A stretch of 33,367 nt of DNA from Planctomycetota bacterium (GCA_016794565.1 JAEUHQ010000204.1:1-33367); one strand, 5' to 3'. Shown: positions 17,455-25,798, numbered from the stretch's first letter. Notes: generated from the letters alone by a model not told the origin. Numbers and translations are program-made.

Positions 17455-20400
17455 TCAGCGGCCGCGGAACATGCGCGACCAGCGCTTCACGCGGGTCTCG
17501 ATTCCCGGATCGTCGATTCTCGATGCGGCGCGCAGCACGCCGAGGCCGTCGACGAACAGGATCCACGGGTACGGACCGGCGAACGGCTCCCCGACGTCGT
17601 GGTCGACCATCGGAGGCGGCGGACCGTCCTTCGGTTGCAACGAGCGGGATGCCGTCGACCGGTCGGCCGCGGAGATCGCGCGCGGCACCGCGACGATCCA
17701 GTTCTGCGGGTGTTCGTGGGCGGCGCCGCGGATCGCGTCCACGACCGGCACGGCGCGTGACAGGGACGAAACCGGAGATGCGTTCTCGTCGGCCTGTTTC
17801 GGCAGCCACAGGACGAATGTGCCGTTCGGCCCGGCCGCGACGCCCTTCACGGGGAGGCGCAGGAGATCGTCGAGCGTGCCGTTCGGCTGTCGCGCGAGAT
17901 CGAGGCCCGGCAGGGAGCCCGCGCCGTCGAGTCGCTGGACTGTCGGCTGCTGTACGCGGATCGCGCCGGCGCTCATCGCGAAACCGATGTTGCCTTCGAT
18001 CGGCGCGCCGTCGTGCATCGCGTAGTCGATCGACTCCTCGCCGTCGATCAGCACGGTGACGCGCGGCCCGTCGATCCTCAGTTCGTAGTCGAACCAGGTG
18101 TGGTCCTTCGCGAGTTCGAGCGCGCGCTCCACGCGGGTGCCGGGCATCTGCCCGTCGCGCTCCCACAGCCCCGAGAGCCGCAACGCCAGGACGTTGCCGT
18201 TCTGCCGCGTCTCGGACTTGCCGATCGCGTACGATCGGTCGCCCGCCGAGAACAGGAGGCGCAGGTCGCGATCGGCGCGCTGGTGGCCGAACACGAGGCA
18301 GCCGTCGACGTACGACGTCGTGAAGTGCACCCGGCCGCGCAGCACGTAGCGTCCTGGGCGCTGCCACGCGACGGTGTGCACGAAGGCATCGCGGTCGTGG
18401 GCCTCGCGGTCGAGCGTGCCCGTGCCGTCGCGCGGACGTTCGCGGCCGACGTGCAGGTCGCCTTCGGCCGTCGCGTACCAGAGTCCCTTCTGGCGCCGCT
18501 CCTGGAAGCCGGTGAGGTCGCTCTCGGTGAACCCGTGGTCGCCGATGTGCCGCAGCGGCGACGGGATCGAACGTCGTTCGCGCGGCGGCAGGAGTGGCAG
18601 ACCGCACAGGCGAGCGAGTTCGTCGCGTTCGGCCGCGCACGCCGCGGCTGCGGCCGGTGTGCCCGCCGCGTCGAGCATGCCGACACGCGCGGTCAGCGCT
18701 TCGACGAGGGCGGCCAGCGCCTTCGGGCATCCGGCGATCGCCGACGGCGTTCCGTCGAGCGTCGTGAATCGCCGGCCGGCGAGCGATGCGAATGCCGCGG
18801 CGGCGTCGTTCGCCTTCGTCGCGACGAGAGCCGACAGCAGCGCGCGGCTCGTCTCGAGGCGCCAGCCGTCGACCACGAGCGACCACACACCCGCGGCCAC
18901 CGCGCCGTCGAAGTCGCCGGCTTCGTGCAGCAGCAGGGTCGCGGCCGCTGCGTGGTCCTGGCCGAACCAAGGCTCGGCGCGGTGGCGGGCCCACGACCAG
19001 GTTGGCGGGTCGAGTTCGAGCGGTTTCGCTTCGTGGCCGGCCGTGCCGCGGTACTTCGCGACCCACTCGTTGCCGGTGCGCTTGTCCTGATTCCAGTCGT
19101 AGCAGCCGCGGAGGAACGTGTTCCAGTCCGCGACGAGATCCGCGAACGCAGCGGGCCGGCCCTGCTTGCCGTCGCAGAAGGTCTTCGTGAAGTAGGCGAT
19201 CGGGTCCTTCTGACCCGCGCGCGCGTTCCGTTCGAACGCCGGCAGCGCGTCGCGATAGCGCGGCGCACCGGGCGGGAACGATCGCAGGAACGCGTAGAGC
19301 GAGTAACCGGCGACGTAGTTGTCGCGGTAGTCCTCGATCGTCCCCGTCAGGAGCTGCCCGAACTTCTCGTCGCCCCCGTAGCCCTTGTAGCAGGCCGTCG
19401 CGACCGTGAAGACGTCGAGCGTGTTCTCGAAGAACCCGGTGTCGTCGATCTTCTGGTAGTTCTTGCCCGTCCACTCGGCGTGCCCTTCGCCGTACCAGCC
19501 GCCGAGGAAGGGGCGCAGCGTGCCGTCGAAGCGGTGCGTCAGTTCGTGCGTGAGTGTGCGGCCGAGTGCGGCGACGTTGCTCCACGCGAAGCGAATCGTC
19601 GTGATGTCGCCGGCCTGGAACCCGCCGGCCCACCAGTACGGCACACCCGCCGCTTCGAGATCGCCGTGCTCGGGCACGATGCGCACGATGCCCTGGCGCT
19701 GCTCGAACGGATCCGAGCCGTAGTGCGACACGAGGCGCGCGTGATGCTTCTCGACGGTGCGCGCCGCATCGAGCAGCGTGCCGTGCCCGCACGTCGTTTC
19801 GATGCGGTAGCGGACTTCGGGGCTCGTCGCGACGCCGGGATCGCGCCACGACGTGTGCGCCAGCGTGAACGCGGTGGCTTCGGCGGGCGTCAGCTTCTCC
19901 AGCTCGGGGACCGTCCACACGCGGCCCTTGCCGAACGCCGCGAAGTGCGTGTCGAGCACGCGCTGCGCTTCGTCCGCGAGCTTGCCGACGTCCACCGGCG
20001 GCGGGCCCTTCAGGTCCTTGAAGCGCGACTGTGCGTGCAGGCCGGTGACGATGCGCGCTGCACGGAGCGCGCGGTCCAGCACGACCGCTGCGTCGGCCGC
20101 GGGCCCGGTGCCGGGTGTGCCCTTCGCTGCGGGTGTGGGCTTCTGTCGCATCAGCCGGGCGAGCGCCTGCAGCACGACATCGTGGTCCGCGGCGAACGCT
20201 GCTTGCACGGTGTCGACGGCGAGCGCGACGCCGCTGACGACACCGGGGGCGCCGCGGCCCGCGGTGAGGATCGCGTCGGCGGCCCATCGCACGAGCAGTG
20301 CCTTCGCCGCGTTGCGCGGGCCCGAGGGCTTGTTGCGTTCGACGAAGCGCGCGAGGTCCGCGATCGCCGCGGCTCGTGCCTGCACGAGCGCCTTCGCCAG

Positions 20401-20814
20401 TTCGATCTGTGCTTCGAGACCGGGCACGGCCGCGACCGCCTTCTTCTGTGCCACGTCGAGCGTGACGCGCCCCTGCGCGTTCGCTGCTGCCCGCACGAAG
20501 CGTTCGACGGCGACCGCAAGGAGGTCCGCGTCGTCGCGGCTCGCGAGCATCAGGTCGAACAGGATCGGCGCGGACGACGGATGGAATTCGAGTGCGGCCT
20601 GCAGGTGCCCGCGCGCGGCGGCGAAGTCGTCCTTCGCGAGGGCGCTGCGGCCGGCGTCCCAGCGCAGGCGCGCGGGTCCTTCGCTCGGCGCCGCGGTTTC
20701 GATCGCGACGTCGAGCGGCATCGGCGACCCCGGCGGGCACTGGGCGGTCGCAGCGTTCGTGAGCGCGAGTACGAGCGCGAGGGAGGACGGGGTCGTCGAA
20801 GAGAGCACGTTCAC
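17455..20814 (-). CDS. Exported gluzincin-like metallopeptidase with jelly-roll and thioredoxin-like C-terminal domains
   Basis: A 1119-residue protein. The GTG at 20814 overlaps the stop of the upstream membrane protein gene (GTGA), and the resulting N-terminus is a signal peptide (LALVLALTNAATAQ). The N-terminal 350 residues look helical, like TPR (EFHPSSAPILFDLML). The peptidase site is H423-E424-L-T-H427, with E443 in WYGEGHAEW as the third ligand: the HExxH plus WxxEG pattern of peptidase MA-type gluzincins. At ~755-960 a concanavalin-like fold of the DUF1080 kind appears (VTVLIDGEESIDY, then GNIGFAMSAGAI). The last ~135 residues resemble a thioredoxin fold without a CxxC (PWILFVDGLGVL). 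I infer a periplasmic enzyme; its substrate is unknown. Confidence 0.82.
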   Translation of the reverse strand: MNVLSSTTPSSLALVLALTNAATAQCPPGSPMPLDVAIETAAPSEGPARLRWDAGRSALAKDDFAAARGHLQAALEFHPSSAPILFDLMLASRDDADLLAVAVERFVRAAANAQGRVTLDVAQKKAVAAVPGLEAQIELAKALVQARAAAIADLARFVERNKPSGPRNAAKALLVRWAADAILTAGRGAPGVVSGVALAVDTVQAAFAADHDVVLQALARLMRQKPTPAAKGTPGTGPAADAAVVLDRALRAARIVTGLHAQSRFKDLKGPPPVDVGKLADEAQRVLDTHFAAFGKGRVWTVPELEKLTPAEATAFTLAHTSWRDPGVATSPEVRYRIETTCGHGTLLDAARTVEKHHARLVSHYGSDPFEQRQGIVRIVPEHGDLEAAGVPYWWAGGFQAGDITTIRFAWSNVAALGRTLTHELTHRFDGTLRPFLGGWYGEGHAEWTGKNYQKIDDTGFFENTLDVFTVATACYKGYGGDEKFGQLLTGTIEDYRDNYVAGYSLYAFLRSFPPGAPRYRDALPAFERNARAGQKDPIAYFTKTFCDGKQGRPAAFADLVADWNTFLRGCYDWNQDKRTGNEWVAKYRGTAGHEAKPLELDPPTWSWARHRAEPWFGQDHAAAATLLLHEAGDFDGAVAAGVWSLVVDGWRLETSRALLSALVATKANDAAAAFASLAGRRFTTLDGTPSAIAGCPKALAALVEALTARVGMLDAAGTPAAAAACAAERDELARLCGLPLLPPRERRSIPSPLRHIGDHGFTESDLTGFQERRQKGLWYATAEGDLHVGRERPRDGTGTLDREAHDRDAFVHTVAWQRPGRYVLRGRVHFTTSYVDGCLVFGHQRADRDLRLLFSAGDRSYAIGKSETRQNGNVLALRLSGLWERDGQMPGTRVERALELAKDHTWFDYELRIDGPRVTVLIDGEESIDYAMHDGAPIEGNIGFAMSAGAIRVQQPTVQRLDGAGSLPGLDLARQPNGTLDDLLRLPVKGVAAGPNGTFVLWLPKQADENASPVSSLSRAVPVVDAIRGAAHEHPQNWIVAVPRAISAADRSTASRSLQPKDGPPPPMVDHDVGEPFAGPYPWILFVDGLGVLRAASRIDDPGIETRVKRWSRMFRGR

Positions 20815-21287
20815 TCCGATCGCAGTTGCCAGAGTGTCCGCCACACGAGGATCACCGCGAATCCGACGAAGCACGCGAAGACACGGATCAGGAAGCTCAG
20901 CGGGTTCTCTTCGAAGCACATCGGCGCGACGACGAGCAGCACCAGGAGCGCCCGGATCGTGTTGCGCCGGCGGCCGAACGTCCATGCGATCGGCAGCGCG
21001 AGTGGCAGCCCGGCGCAGACGAACGTGACCTGCCGGGCGACGAGGTCGCCGAACGGCGGCACGTCTTCGGGGCGCGAGTAGAGCGGCATCGGATCGAACG
21101 TCGTGTAGATCGCCGCGCCGATGGCGGTGAGTCCGATCGCGAACAGCAGCGTGCGGACGAACAGGAGGCCGAAGACCGCGAACTTGGAGAGGAAGCGGAC
21201 CTCGGGCTCGGTCGATGCGAAGGGGGCGGGGTCCAAGGGCCGCCATGCTACGCGCCGCGCAGGTCCGGTCGCGATCGGGAGCACCAA
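20811..21287 (-). CDS. Small four-helix membrane protein, coupled to the peptidase
   Basis: About 158 residues; no family recognised. Start is uncertain: GTG at 21287 or TTG at 21290 are the only in-frame choices that keep the first ~30 hydrophilic residues, and neither has a clear ribosome site. Four hydrophobic segments are visible at ~37-62, 88-104, 112-126 and 133-151, joined by short charged loops (a GRRRN loop before helix 3). Its stop overlaps the GTG of the downstream exported peptidase, so the two are co-translated and may work together at the membrane. Confidence 0.7.
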   Translation of the reverse strand: MVLPIATGPARRVAWRPLDPAPFASTEPEVRFLSKFAVFGLLFVRTLLFAIGLTAIGAAIYTTFDPMPLYSRPEDVPPFGDLVARQVTFVCAGLPLALPIAWTFGRRRNTIRALLVLLVVAPMCFEENPLSFLIRVFACFVGFAVILVWRTLWQLRSE

Positions 21288-21679
21288 CAAGAAGCCCTGT
21301 CGATCCGACCGCGCAATCCGCGGTTCCGATCGCGACGACCCCGTTCGGCTCGGTCTGGCACTCGAGCGAGAACGGACCGGGGCTTCGCAGCGCCGTCGGC
21401 TGGTGCAAGCCGAGCAGCGGCCTGTTCGTCGGGATGGCGGGCGGACAGGTCGGCGACAGCGTGCACCGAGCCAGTGCCATCAACCGGAAGTCACCTTGCG
21501 TTTCGCGGGCCCTCGTCGTTCCTGGCTGCGTTGTGCCTCCTCGACAGATCTCCCGGATATGCCCGCGGGGACGCGCCTTGCCAGGACCGACGATGACGTC
21601 GCGACAACACGAGGCCACTTTCAGTTCACGGCACTGGTTCCAGGCGCCCGTGTCCGACGTCGACCGGACACACGATCGG

Positions 21680-21717
21680 ACCTGAACTCGTGAAGACCTG
21701 GGAACCGCCGTTCAGGT
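21680..21717. repeat. 8-bp inverted repeat, 22-base spacer
   Basis: acctgaac at 21680-21687 is matched exactly by gttcaggt at 21710-21717. It could form an RNA hairpin in a leader upstream of the biotin carboxylase gene, or be a two-site operator; the sequence alone does not decide. Confidence 0.4.
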
Positions 21718-21766
21718 TCGAATCGCTGATCCAGGCGGCGGAGTTGATCGCACGCACAGCAGGTTG

Positions 21767-21796
21767 TGCGGACAGGACCCAGGGTCCTGGTCCGCA
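21767..21796. promoter_or_regulatory. Near-perfect 30-bp palindrome upstream of biotin carboxylase gene
   Basis: tgcggac-aggaccc, a single central A, then gggtcct-g-gtccgca: 14 paired bases on each side with one bulged G at 21789. It ends 55 bp before the ATG at 21852. As DNA it is a good candidate operator for a dimeric regulator; as RNA it could fold into a stable stem in the 5' leader. It has no T tract, so a classic terminator is unlikely. Confidence 0.55.
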
Positions 21797-21851
21797 ACCG
21801 GCGCCTGCGCTTCAGCCGCGCGCGGTTGCCGGCTACTGTGCCCGCCCCCCG

Positions 21852-23384
21852 ATGTCCCACAACCCGCCGTTCCGCCGCCTCCTGATCGCCAACCGCGGCG
21901 AGATCGCCGTCCGTATCGCGCGTGGCTTGCGCGAGATGGGCATCGAGTCGGTCGCCGTGCACAGCGACATCGATGCGCGCTGTGCGCACGTGCTGGCCGC
22001 CGATCACGCGATGGCACTCGGCGGCAATACCGCGGCGGAGAGCTACCTGGACATCGGCAAGATCCTCGCGGCCGCGAAGAAGAGCGGGGCCGAAGCGATC
22101 CACCCGGGCTACGGGTTCCTGAGCGAGAACGCGGCGTTCGCGCGCGCGGTGCGCGACGCGGGGCTGGTGTTCGTCGGGCCGACGCCCGAAGCGATGGAGC
22201 GGCTCGGCGGCAAGAAGGCCGCGCGCGAAGAGGCGATCGCCGCAGGTGTGCCGGTGATCCCGGGCACCGAACAGGATCTCGGCGACGCGGGGCTGATCGA
22301 AGTCGCGAAGAAGATCGGCATGCCCGTGATGGTGAAGGCGAGTGCCGGCGGCGGCGGCCGCGGCATGCGCCTCGTCGAGCGCGAACAGGATCTCGCGGAG
22401 GCCCTGCAAGCGGGCCGGCGCGAGGCGAAGGCGTCGTTCGGCGACGACCGCATGATCCTCGAGCGCGCGGTGTTCCCCGCGCGGCACATCGAGATCCAGC
22501 TGATCGGCGACAAGCACGGCCACGTGGTGTCGCTGCACGAACGTGAATGCTCGGTGCAACGCCGCCACCAGAAGGTGCTCGAGGAAGCGCCGTCGGCGGT
22601 GGTGGACGAAGCGCTGAGGAAGCGCATGGGCGACGCCGCGGTTTCGCTGGCGAAGCGCGTCGGCTACGACAACGCCGGCACCGCCGAGTTCCTGCTCGAC
22701 CCGCAGGGCAACTTCTACTTCCTCGAGGTGAACACGCGCCTGCAGGTCGAGCATCCGGTGACGGAACTCGTCACCGGCGTCGACCTCGTTCATCTCCAGG
22801 TGCACGTCGCGGCGGGCGGGAAACTCGAGCAGCTGCTCGCCGGCAAGGATCTGCGGCCGCGCGGTCATTCGATCGAAGCGCGCATTTGCGCCGAGTCGCC
22901 CGAGACCGGTTACATCCCCGCGGCCGGTCTGCTGCGGCTCGTGCGCGAAGCAGAAGGCCCGGGCATCCGCGTCGACAGTGGCGTCTACACCGGCTGGGAC
23001 GTGCCGCCGTTCTACGACTCGATGCTCGCGAAGCTCATCGTGTGGGCGCCGGACCGTGCGACGGCGTGCGCGCGCCTCAGCCAGGCGCTGCGCGACACCG
23101 CGTATCTCGGCATTCCGACGAACGTCGACTTCCTGCGCCGCATCGTCGACGACACCGCGTTCCGCAGCGCGCGCCTGCGCACCGACATGCTGAAGCTGCG
23201 GCCCGAACTGGCCGAAGGTCCGAAGGAGCCGCCGGAGGATCTGGCGTTGGCCGCTGCTGTGTTGTGCCAGGCGATGGCGAAGCAGCCGAGCGCATCGAGC
23301 GGCGCGGCCAGCGGTGTGGCGGCGGGCAGTGTCGCAGCATGGCAGGACCTGCAGGGCTTCCGCGTCTTCGGAGGTGCGTCGTGA
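21852..23384 (+). CDS. Biotin carboxylase subunit of an acyl-CoA carboxylase
   Basis: A 510-residue ATP-grasp enzyme that carboxylates protein-bound biotin using ATP and bicarbonate. The ATG at 21852 starts MSHNPPFRRLLIANRGEIAV, the usual N-terminus. The ATP-binding glycine loop is KASAGGGGRGM (162-172), HERECSVQRRHQK (229-241) and EVNTRLQVEHPVTE (292-305) carry metal and catalytic residues. The last ~70 residues go beyond a plain AccC and end in WQDLQGFRVFGG, which resembles the start of the BT domain in acyl-CoA carboxylase alpha chains. The stop overlaps the GTG of the biotin carrier gene. Propionyl-, methylcrotonyl- or acetyl-CoA specificity is not readable; no carboxyltransferase gene is present. 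Confidence 0.93.
   Translation: MSHNPPFRRLLIANRGEIAVRIARGLREMGIESVAVHSDIDARCAHVLAADHAMALGGNTAAESYLDIGKILAAAKKSGAEAIHPGYGFLSENAAFARAVRDAGLVFVGPTPEAMERLGGKKAAREEAIAAGVPVIPGTEQDLGDAGLIEVAKKIGMPVMVKASAGGGGRGMRLVEREQDLAEALQAGRREAKASFGDDRMILERAVFPARHIEIQLIGDKHGHVVSLHERECSVQRRHQKVLEEAPSAVVDEALRKRMGDAAVSLAKRVGYDNAGTAEFLLDPQGNFYFLEVNTRLQVEHPVTELVTGVDLVHLQVHVAAGGKLEQLLAGKDLRPRGHSIEARICAESPETGYIPAAGLLRLVREAEGPGIRVDSGVYTGWDVPPFYDSMLAKLIVWAPDRATACARLSQALRDTAYLGIPTNVDFLRRIVDDTAFRSARLRTDMLKLRPELAEGPKEPPEDLALAAAVLCQAMAKQPSASSGAASGVAAGSVAAWQDLQGFRVFGGAS
23370..23374 (+). promoter_or_regulatory. Strong Shine-Dalgarno (GGAGG) for the biotin carrier gene
   Basis: GGAGG lies six bases before the GTG at 23381, inside the end of the biotin carboxylase gene. 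It is one of the few clear Shine-Dalgarno sites in the window and supports re-initiation at the overlapping GTGA rather than a sequencing frameshift. Confidence 0.65.
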
Positions 23385-23908
23385 AGACGAGCACGGAATA
23401 CGTGCGCGACGGCAAGCCGGTCGCGGTCAGTGCCGAGCGCATCGACGGCGATCGTTGGCGCGTGCGTGTCGGCGACAGGATCTACGAGTATCGCGCGCAG
23501 GCGCTCGGCGACGGGGGGGTGCGGCTGGCGCCGGTCGGCGAGGAGTTCGACCGTTCGTTCGTCGCGTACGGCGCGGCGGCGGGCAAGGAGTTCATGGTGC
23601 GAGTGAACGGCCGCACGCACACGCTCGCAAAGCCCGCGGGACGCAAGGGCGGCGGCGGCGGCGCCGCCGACGGAACGGTGCGCGCGCCGATGACGGGCAC
23701 GGTGTTGGATGTGCTCTGCAAGGTGGGTGATGTGGTCGCCGCGGACCAGACGCTGGTCGTGGTGTCGGCGATGAAGATGGAGCACAAGCTGATCGCGGGG
23801 GTCGCCGGCGTCGTGCAGTCCGTCGCGGCGAAGAAAGGCGGCACGGTGGAGCAGGGCGCGGTGCTCGCGGTGGTCGAACCCGCGAAATCCGACGCCGCGA
23901 AGAGCTGA
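23381..23908 (+). CDS. Biotin carrier part of an acyl-CoA carboxylase alpha chain
   Basis: A 175-residue protein from the GTG at 23381, which overlaps the biotin carboxylase stop. Residues ~5-85 are a beta-rich region (RWRVRVGDRIYEYRAQ, FMVRVNGRTHTLAKP) that matches the BT-domain strands normally placed between biotin carboxylase and carrier domains. A Gly-rich hinge (GRKGGGGGAADG) leads to the biotinyl domain, with K132 in AMKMEH as the biotinylated lysine. AMKMEH is the form of propionyl/methylcrotonyl-type alpha chains, unlike the AMKMMN of acetyl-CoA carboxylase BCCP. Together the two genes equal one alpha chain cut within the BT region. Confidence 0.9.
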   Translation: MKTSTEYVRDGKPVAVSAERIDGDRWRVRVGDRIYEYRAQALGDGGVRLAPVGEEFDRSFVAYGAAAGKEFMVRVNGRTHTLAKPAGRKGGGGGAADGTVRAPMTGTVLDVLCKVGDVVAADQTLVVVSAMKMEHKLIAGVAGVVQSVAAKKGGTVEQGAVLAVVEPAKSDAAKS

Positions 23909-23918
23909 GCGCCGCGTT

Positions 23919-24557
23919 TCAGGTGTTCGCAGTCCGCCGCACGATCGCACGATCGTGCAGCCGCGAGAGCAGCAACTGCGCGATCACCGCGCCGCACAGC
24001 GCCATCGTCATGTCCCACTGCGCGTCCCACGGATCGCCCTGCTGCCCGAGCCACTCGGGTCCGGCGTTCGGATACCAGACCAGCACGACCCCCATCTCGA
24101 GCAGTTCGTAGGCAGCGCTGAAGGCGAGGCAGCACGCGGTGACGATCCAGAACAGCGTCGCGCTGCTCTGAATCCCGCGCCTGCGGATCAGCCATTCGCG
24201 CAGCACGATCGCGGGCACGAAGCCCTGGAAGAAGTGGCCGATGCGGTCGGTCGGGTTGCGCGCGAGTCCGAGCCACTCGGTCAACGCGACCGGGAACGGC
24301 ACCTCGGCGAACGTGTAGCGACCGCCGACGCACTGGATCACGAAGAACGACGTGAGCAGGACGTAGGCGAGGTCCGTGAAGCGGAACACGCGCGACCGCA
24401 CCGCGAACACCGCGAGCACGAGAGCGAGCGGCATCACTTCGAATGCCCACGTCGCGCGGTCTCCTGCGCCCGCGAACGACCACGCGGCGAACGCGACACA
24501 CCACACGCCGAGAACGGGCAGCAGCGGAGAACGCGCATTCGCGGCGGATCCGGGCAT
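23919..24557 (-). CDS. yjdF: YjdF-family (DUF2238) inner membrane protein
   Basis: A 212-residue multi-pass membrane protein. Family stretches are clear: QCVGGRYTFAEVPF, DRIGHFFQGFVPAIVLREWL, YELLEMGVVL and QGDPWDAQWDMTMALCGA. About six hydrophobic helices are seen. The function of this family is not established. The ATG at 24557 starts MPGSAANARSPLLPVLGVW. It is convergent with the biotin carrier gene (10 bp apart) and divergent from the DinB-like gene (68 bp). Confidence 0.9.
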   Translation of the reverse strand: MPGSAANARSPLLPVLGVWCVAFAAWSFAGAGDRATWAFEVMPLALVLAVFAVRSRVFRFTDLAYVLLTSFFVIQCVGGRYTFAEVPFPVALTEWLGLARNPTDRIGHFFQGFVPAIVLREWLIRRRGIQSSATLFWIVTACCLAFSAAYELLEMGVVLVWYPNAGPEWLGQQGDPWDAQWDMTMALCGAVIAQLLLSRLHDRAIVRRTANT

Positions 24558-24625
24558 GGCCGGACTCTACCGTTCGCCGGGTTCGCGAGCCGTCGTCGCC
24601 GATCGCCTCTCGCTAGGATGCGGCC

Positions 24626-25174
24626 GTGACCACCACGTCCTCCGCTCGTTCCGTCGACCCCCGATACCCCATCGGCAAGATCGAGCTGCCGGCGCGGCTC
24701 GAGCCCGCGGCGCGCGCTGCCGCGATTGCGCGCATCGCCGCCGTGCCCGCGGCCCTCTACGACGCCGTGCGCGGTCTCGATGCGGCACAGCTCGACACGC
24801 CGTATCGCGCGGGGGGCTGGACGCTGCGCCAGGTCGTGCACCACGTCGCCGACAGTCACGTGAACGCGTACGTGCGGTGCAAACTCACGCTCACGGAGAA
24901 GGCGCCGCCGCCGATCAAGGCGTACGACGAGGCTGCATGGGCGCAGCTCGCCGACGCGAACGGCCCCATCGGCTCGTCGCTGCTCATCGTGCAGTCGATC
25001 CACGACCGTTGGGTGCACTGCCTGCGTTCGTTGCCCGAGAAGGCGTTCACGCGGACCTGCGTGCACAGCGAACGCGGCGTGATGACCCTCGACGACCTCG
25101 TCGCTCTCTACGCGTGGCACGGCAGCCACCACGTCGCGCACATCACGTCGTTGCGTCTCGCGAAGGGCTGGTGA
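24626..25174 (+). CDS. DinB/YfiT-type metal-dependent protein (possible thiol S-transferase)
   Basis: A 182-residue four-helix-bundle protein from the GTG at 24626. DPRYPIGKIELP at ~11-22 is the opening of the YfiT subgroup. Likely metal ligands are His in VVHHVADSH (72-78) and in WHGSHHVAH (165-172), the HxxxH arrangement of DinB-like enzymes. Relatives in Firmicutes are called putative bacillithiol transferases (BstA), but bacillithiol is not expected here, so the thiol substrate and role are open. It is cytoplasmic, with no signal peptide. Confidence 0.87.
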   Translation: MTTTSSARSVDPRYPIGKIELPARLEPAARAAAIARIAAVPAALYDAVRGLDAAQLDTPYRAGGWTLRQVVHHVADSHVNAYVRCKLTLTEKAPPPIKAYDEAAWAQLADANGPIGSSLLIVQSIHDRWVHCLRSLPEKAFTRTCVHSERGVMTLDDLVALYAWHGSHHVAHITSLRLAKGW

Positions 25175-25198
25175 GGTCGCCGCTGCGCGCGGCCGGCA

Positions 25199-25684
25199 TC
25201 ACGGCTTGCCGCCGCTGCCCATGGGCGGCAGCGACGAATTGAAGATGTCGCGCCACGCCTTCCAGCCGCCGCTCGGTTGCCGCTTGTAGACGACGAGGCT
25301 CTTGCCCTCGTCGTTCACCGGGCCCGGTGCGCCGGGCACCTTCATCGATAGCGCGTACGAGCCGTACGAAACGGCGAGGTCGCCTTCGCCTTCGATGTCG
25401 TGCGACTTCAGCGAGAACGACGCGATGGGCGGGAACATGCGCAGCGCGGCTTCGATGGCGGCATGGCCGACGGCCGCCGGTGCATTGGGAGCGAGCAGGA
25501 TCGCGTCGTCGGTGTAGTAGAGGTCGACGAGCGCCGTGAAGCTGCCCTTGGCGGCGAGCATCGCGAACGAGTCCTCGAGCGAGCGGATCGTCGCGCGGTC
25601 GGCGTCGGTGAGCGCGCGCGGCGCCGATTGGCACGCGGCGACGAGGGCCAGGAGCGCGGGAAGGGCGATGCGGCGTGGAGACAT
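25199..25684 (-). CDS. SnoaL/ketosteroid-isomerase-like lipoprotein
   Basis: A 161-residue protein. Start chosen at 25684 because it gives MSPRRIALPALLALVAAC, a lipoprotein signal with lipobox VAAC (C18); the frame is open for 33 codons upstream with no plausible coding sense. The mature part has the NTF2-like cone fold pattern: an N-terminal helix (RATIRSLEDSFAMLAAKG), LYYTDDAILLAPNAPAAVGH, and closing strands VVYKRQPSGGWKAWRDIFN. Such proteins carry no fixed activity (isomerases, cyclases, binding proteins), so none is assigned. It is divergent from the thioredoxin-like gene. Confidence 0.82.
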   Translation of the reverse strand: MSPRRIALPALLALVAACQSAPRALTDADRATIRSLEDSFAMLAAKGSFTALVDLYYTDDAILLAPNAPAAVGHAAIEAALRMFPPIASFSLKSHDIEGEGDLAVSYGSYALSMKVPGAPGPVNDEGKSLVVYKRQPSGGWKAWRDIFNSSLPPMGSGGKP

Positions 25685-25725
25685 GGCAGCGAGCTTCCGT
25701 CGCGCCGCTTCGGAAATCCACGCCG

Positions 25726-25752
25726 TGCGTCCTGCCTTCCGGGCGGGACGCA
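25726..25752. promoter_or_regulatory. 11-bp stem hairpin between divergent genes
   Basis: tgcgtcctgcc, a 5-base loop, then ggcgggacgca: 11 pairs with one G-T wobble. It sits 42 bp after the start of the leftward lipoprotein gene and 58 bp before the rightward thioredoxin-like ATG, so it may be an operator or leader hairpin for either. Confidence 0.4.
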
Positions 25753-25798
25753 GCCACGTATGCTCCCGGGCCGGCCGCCGCACGGCAGCCGCATTCCC

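Larger units (their letters stand above)
21288..21851. other. ~560-bp gene-poor region between divergent transcripts
   Basis: No reading frame here looks protein-like. The open frames are rich in Arg, Ser and Pro and lack recognisable domains, as expected for non-coding GC-rich DNA. It must carry the promoters for the leftward membrane protein/peptidase pair and the rightward carboxylase genes. It contains an inverted repeat with arms at 21680-21687 and 21710-21717 and a near-palindrome at 21767-21796, both annotated separately. A decayed gene cannot be excluded. Confidence 0.5.

Noticed and set aside
18013..21081. Very long open frame antisense to the exported metallopeptidase
   Set aside because: Composition is Arg/Glu/Val-rich and shows no family marks, whereas the minus-strand frame has a signal peptide, HExxH and coherent domains.
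20814..21618. Upstream extension of the exported peptidase frame to 21618
   Set aside because: It would cover the coupled membrane protein gene in another frame and read Arg/Pro-rich nonsense. The GTG at 20814 gives a signal peptide and overlaps the upstream stop.
21215..21685. Possible 156-residue plus-strand gene in the gap
   Set aside because: Arg/Ser/Pro-rich, no domain, no ribosome site; looks like non-coding GC-rich DNA.
21713..21730. GGTTCGAATC resembling a tRNA T-arm
   Set aside because: The five bases on each side do not pair and no acceptor, D or anticodon stems fit around it.
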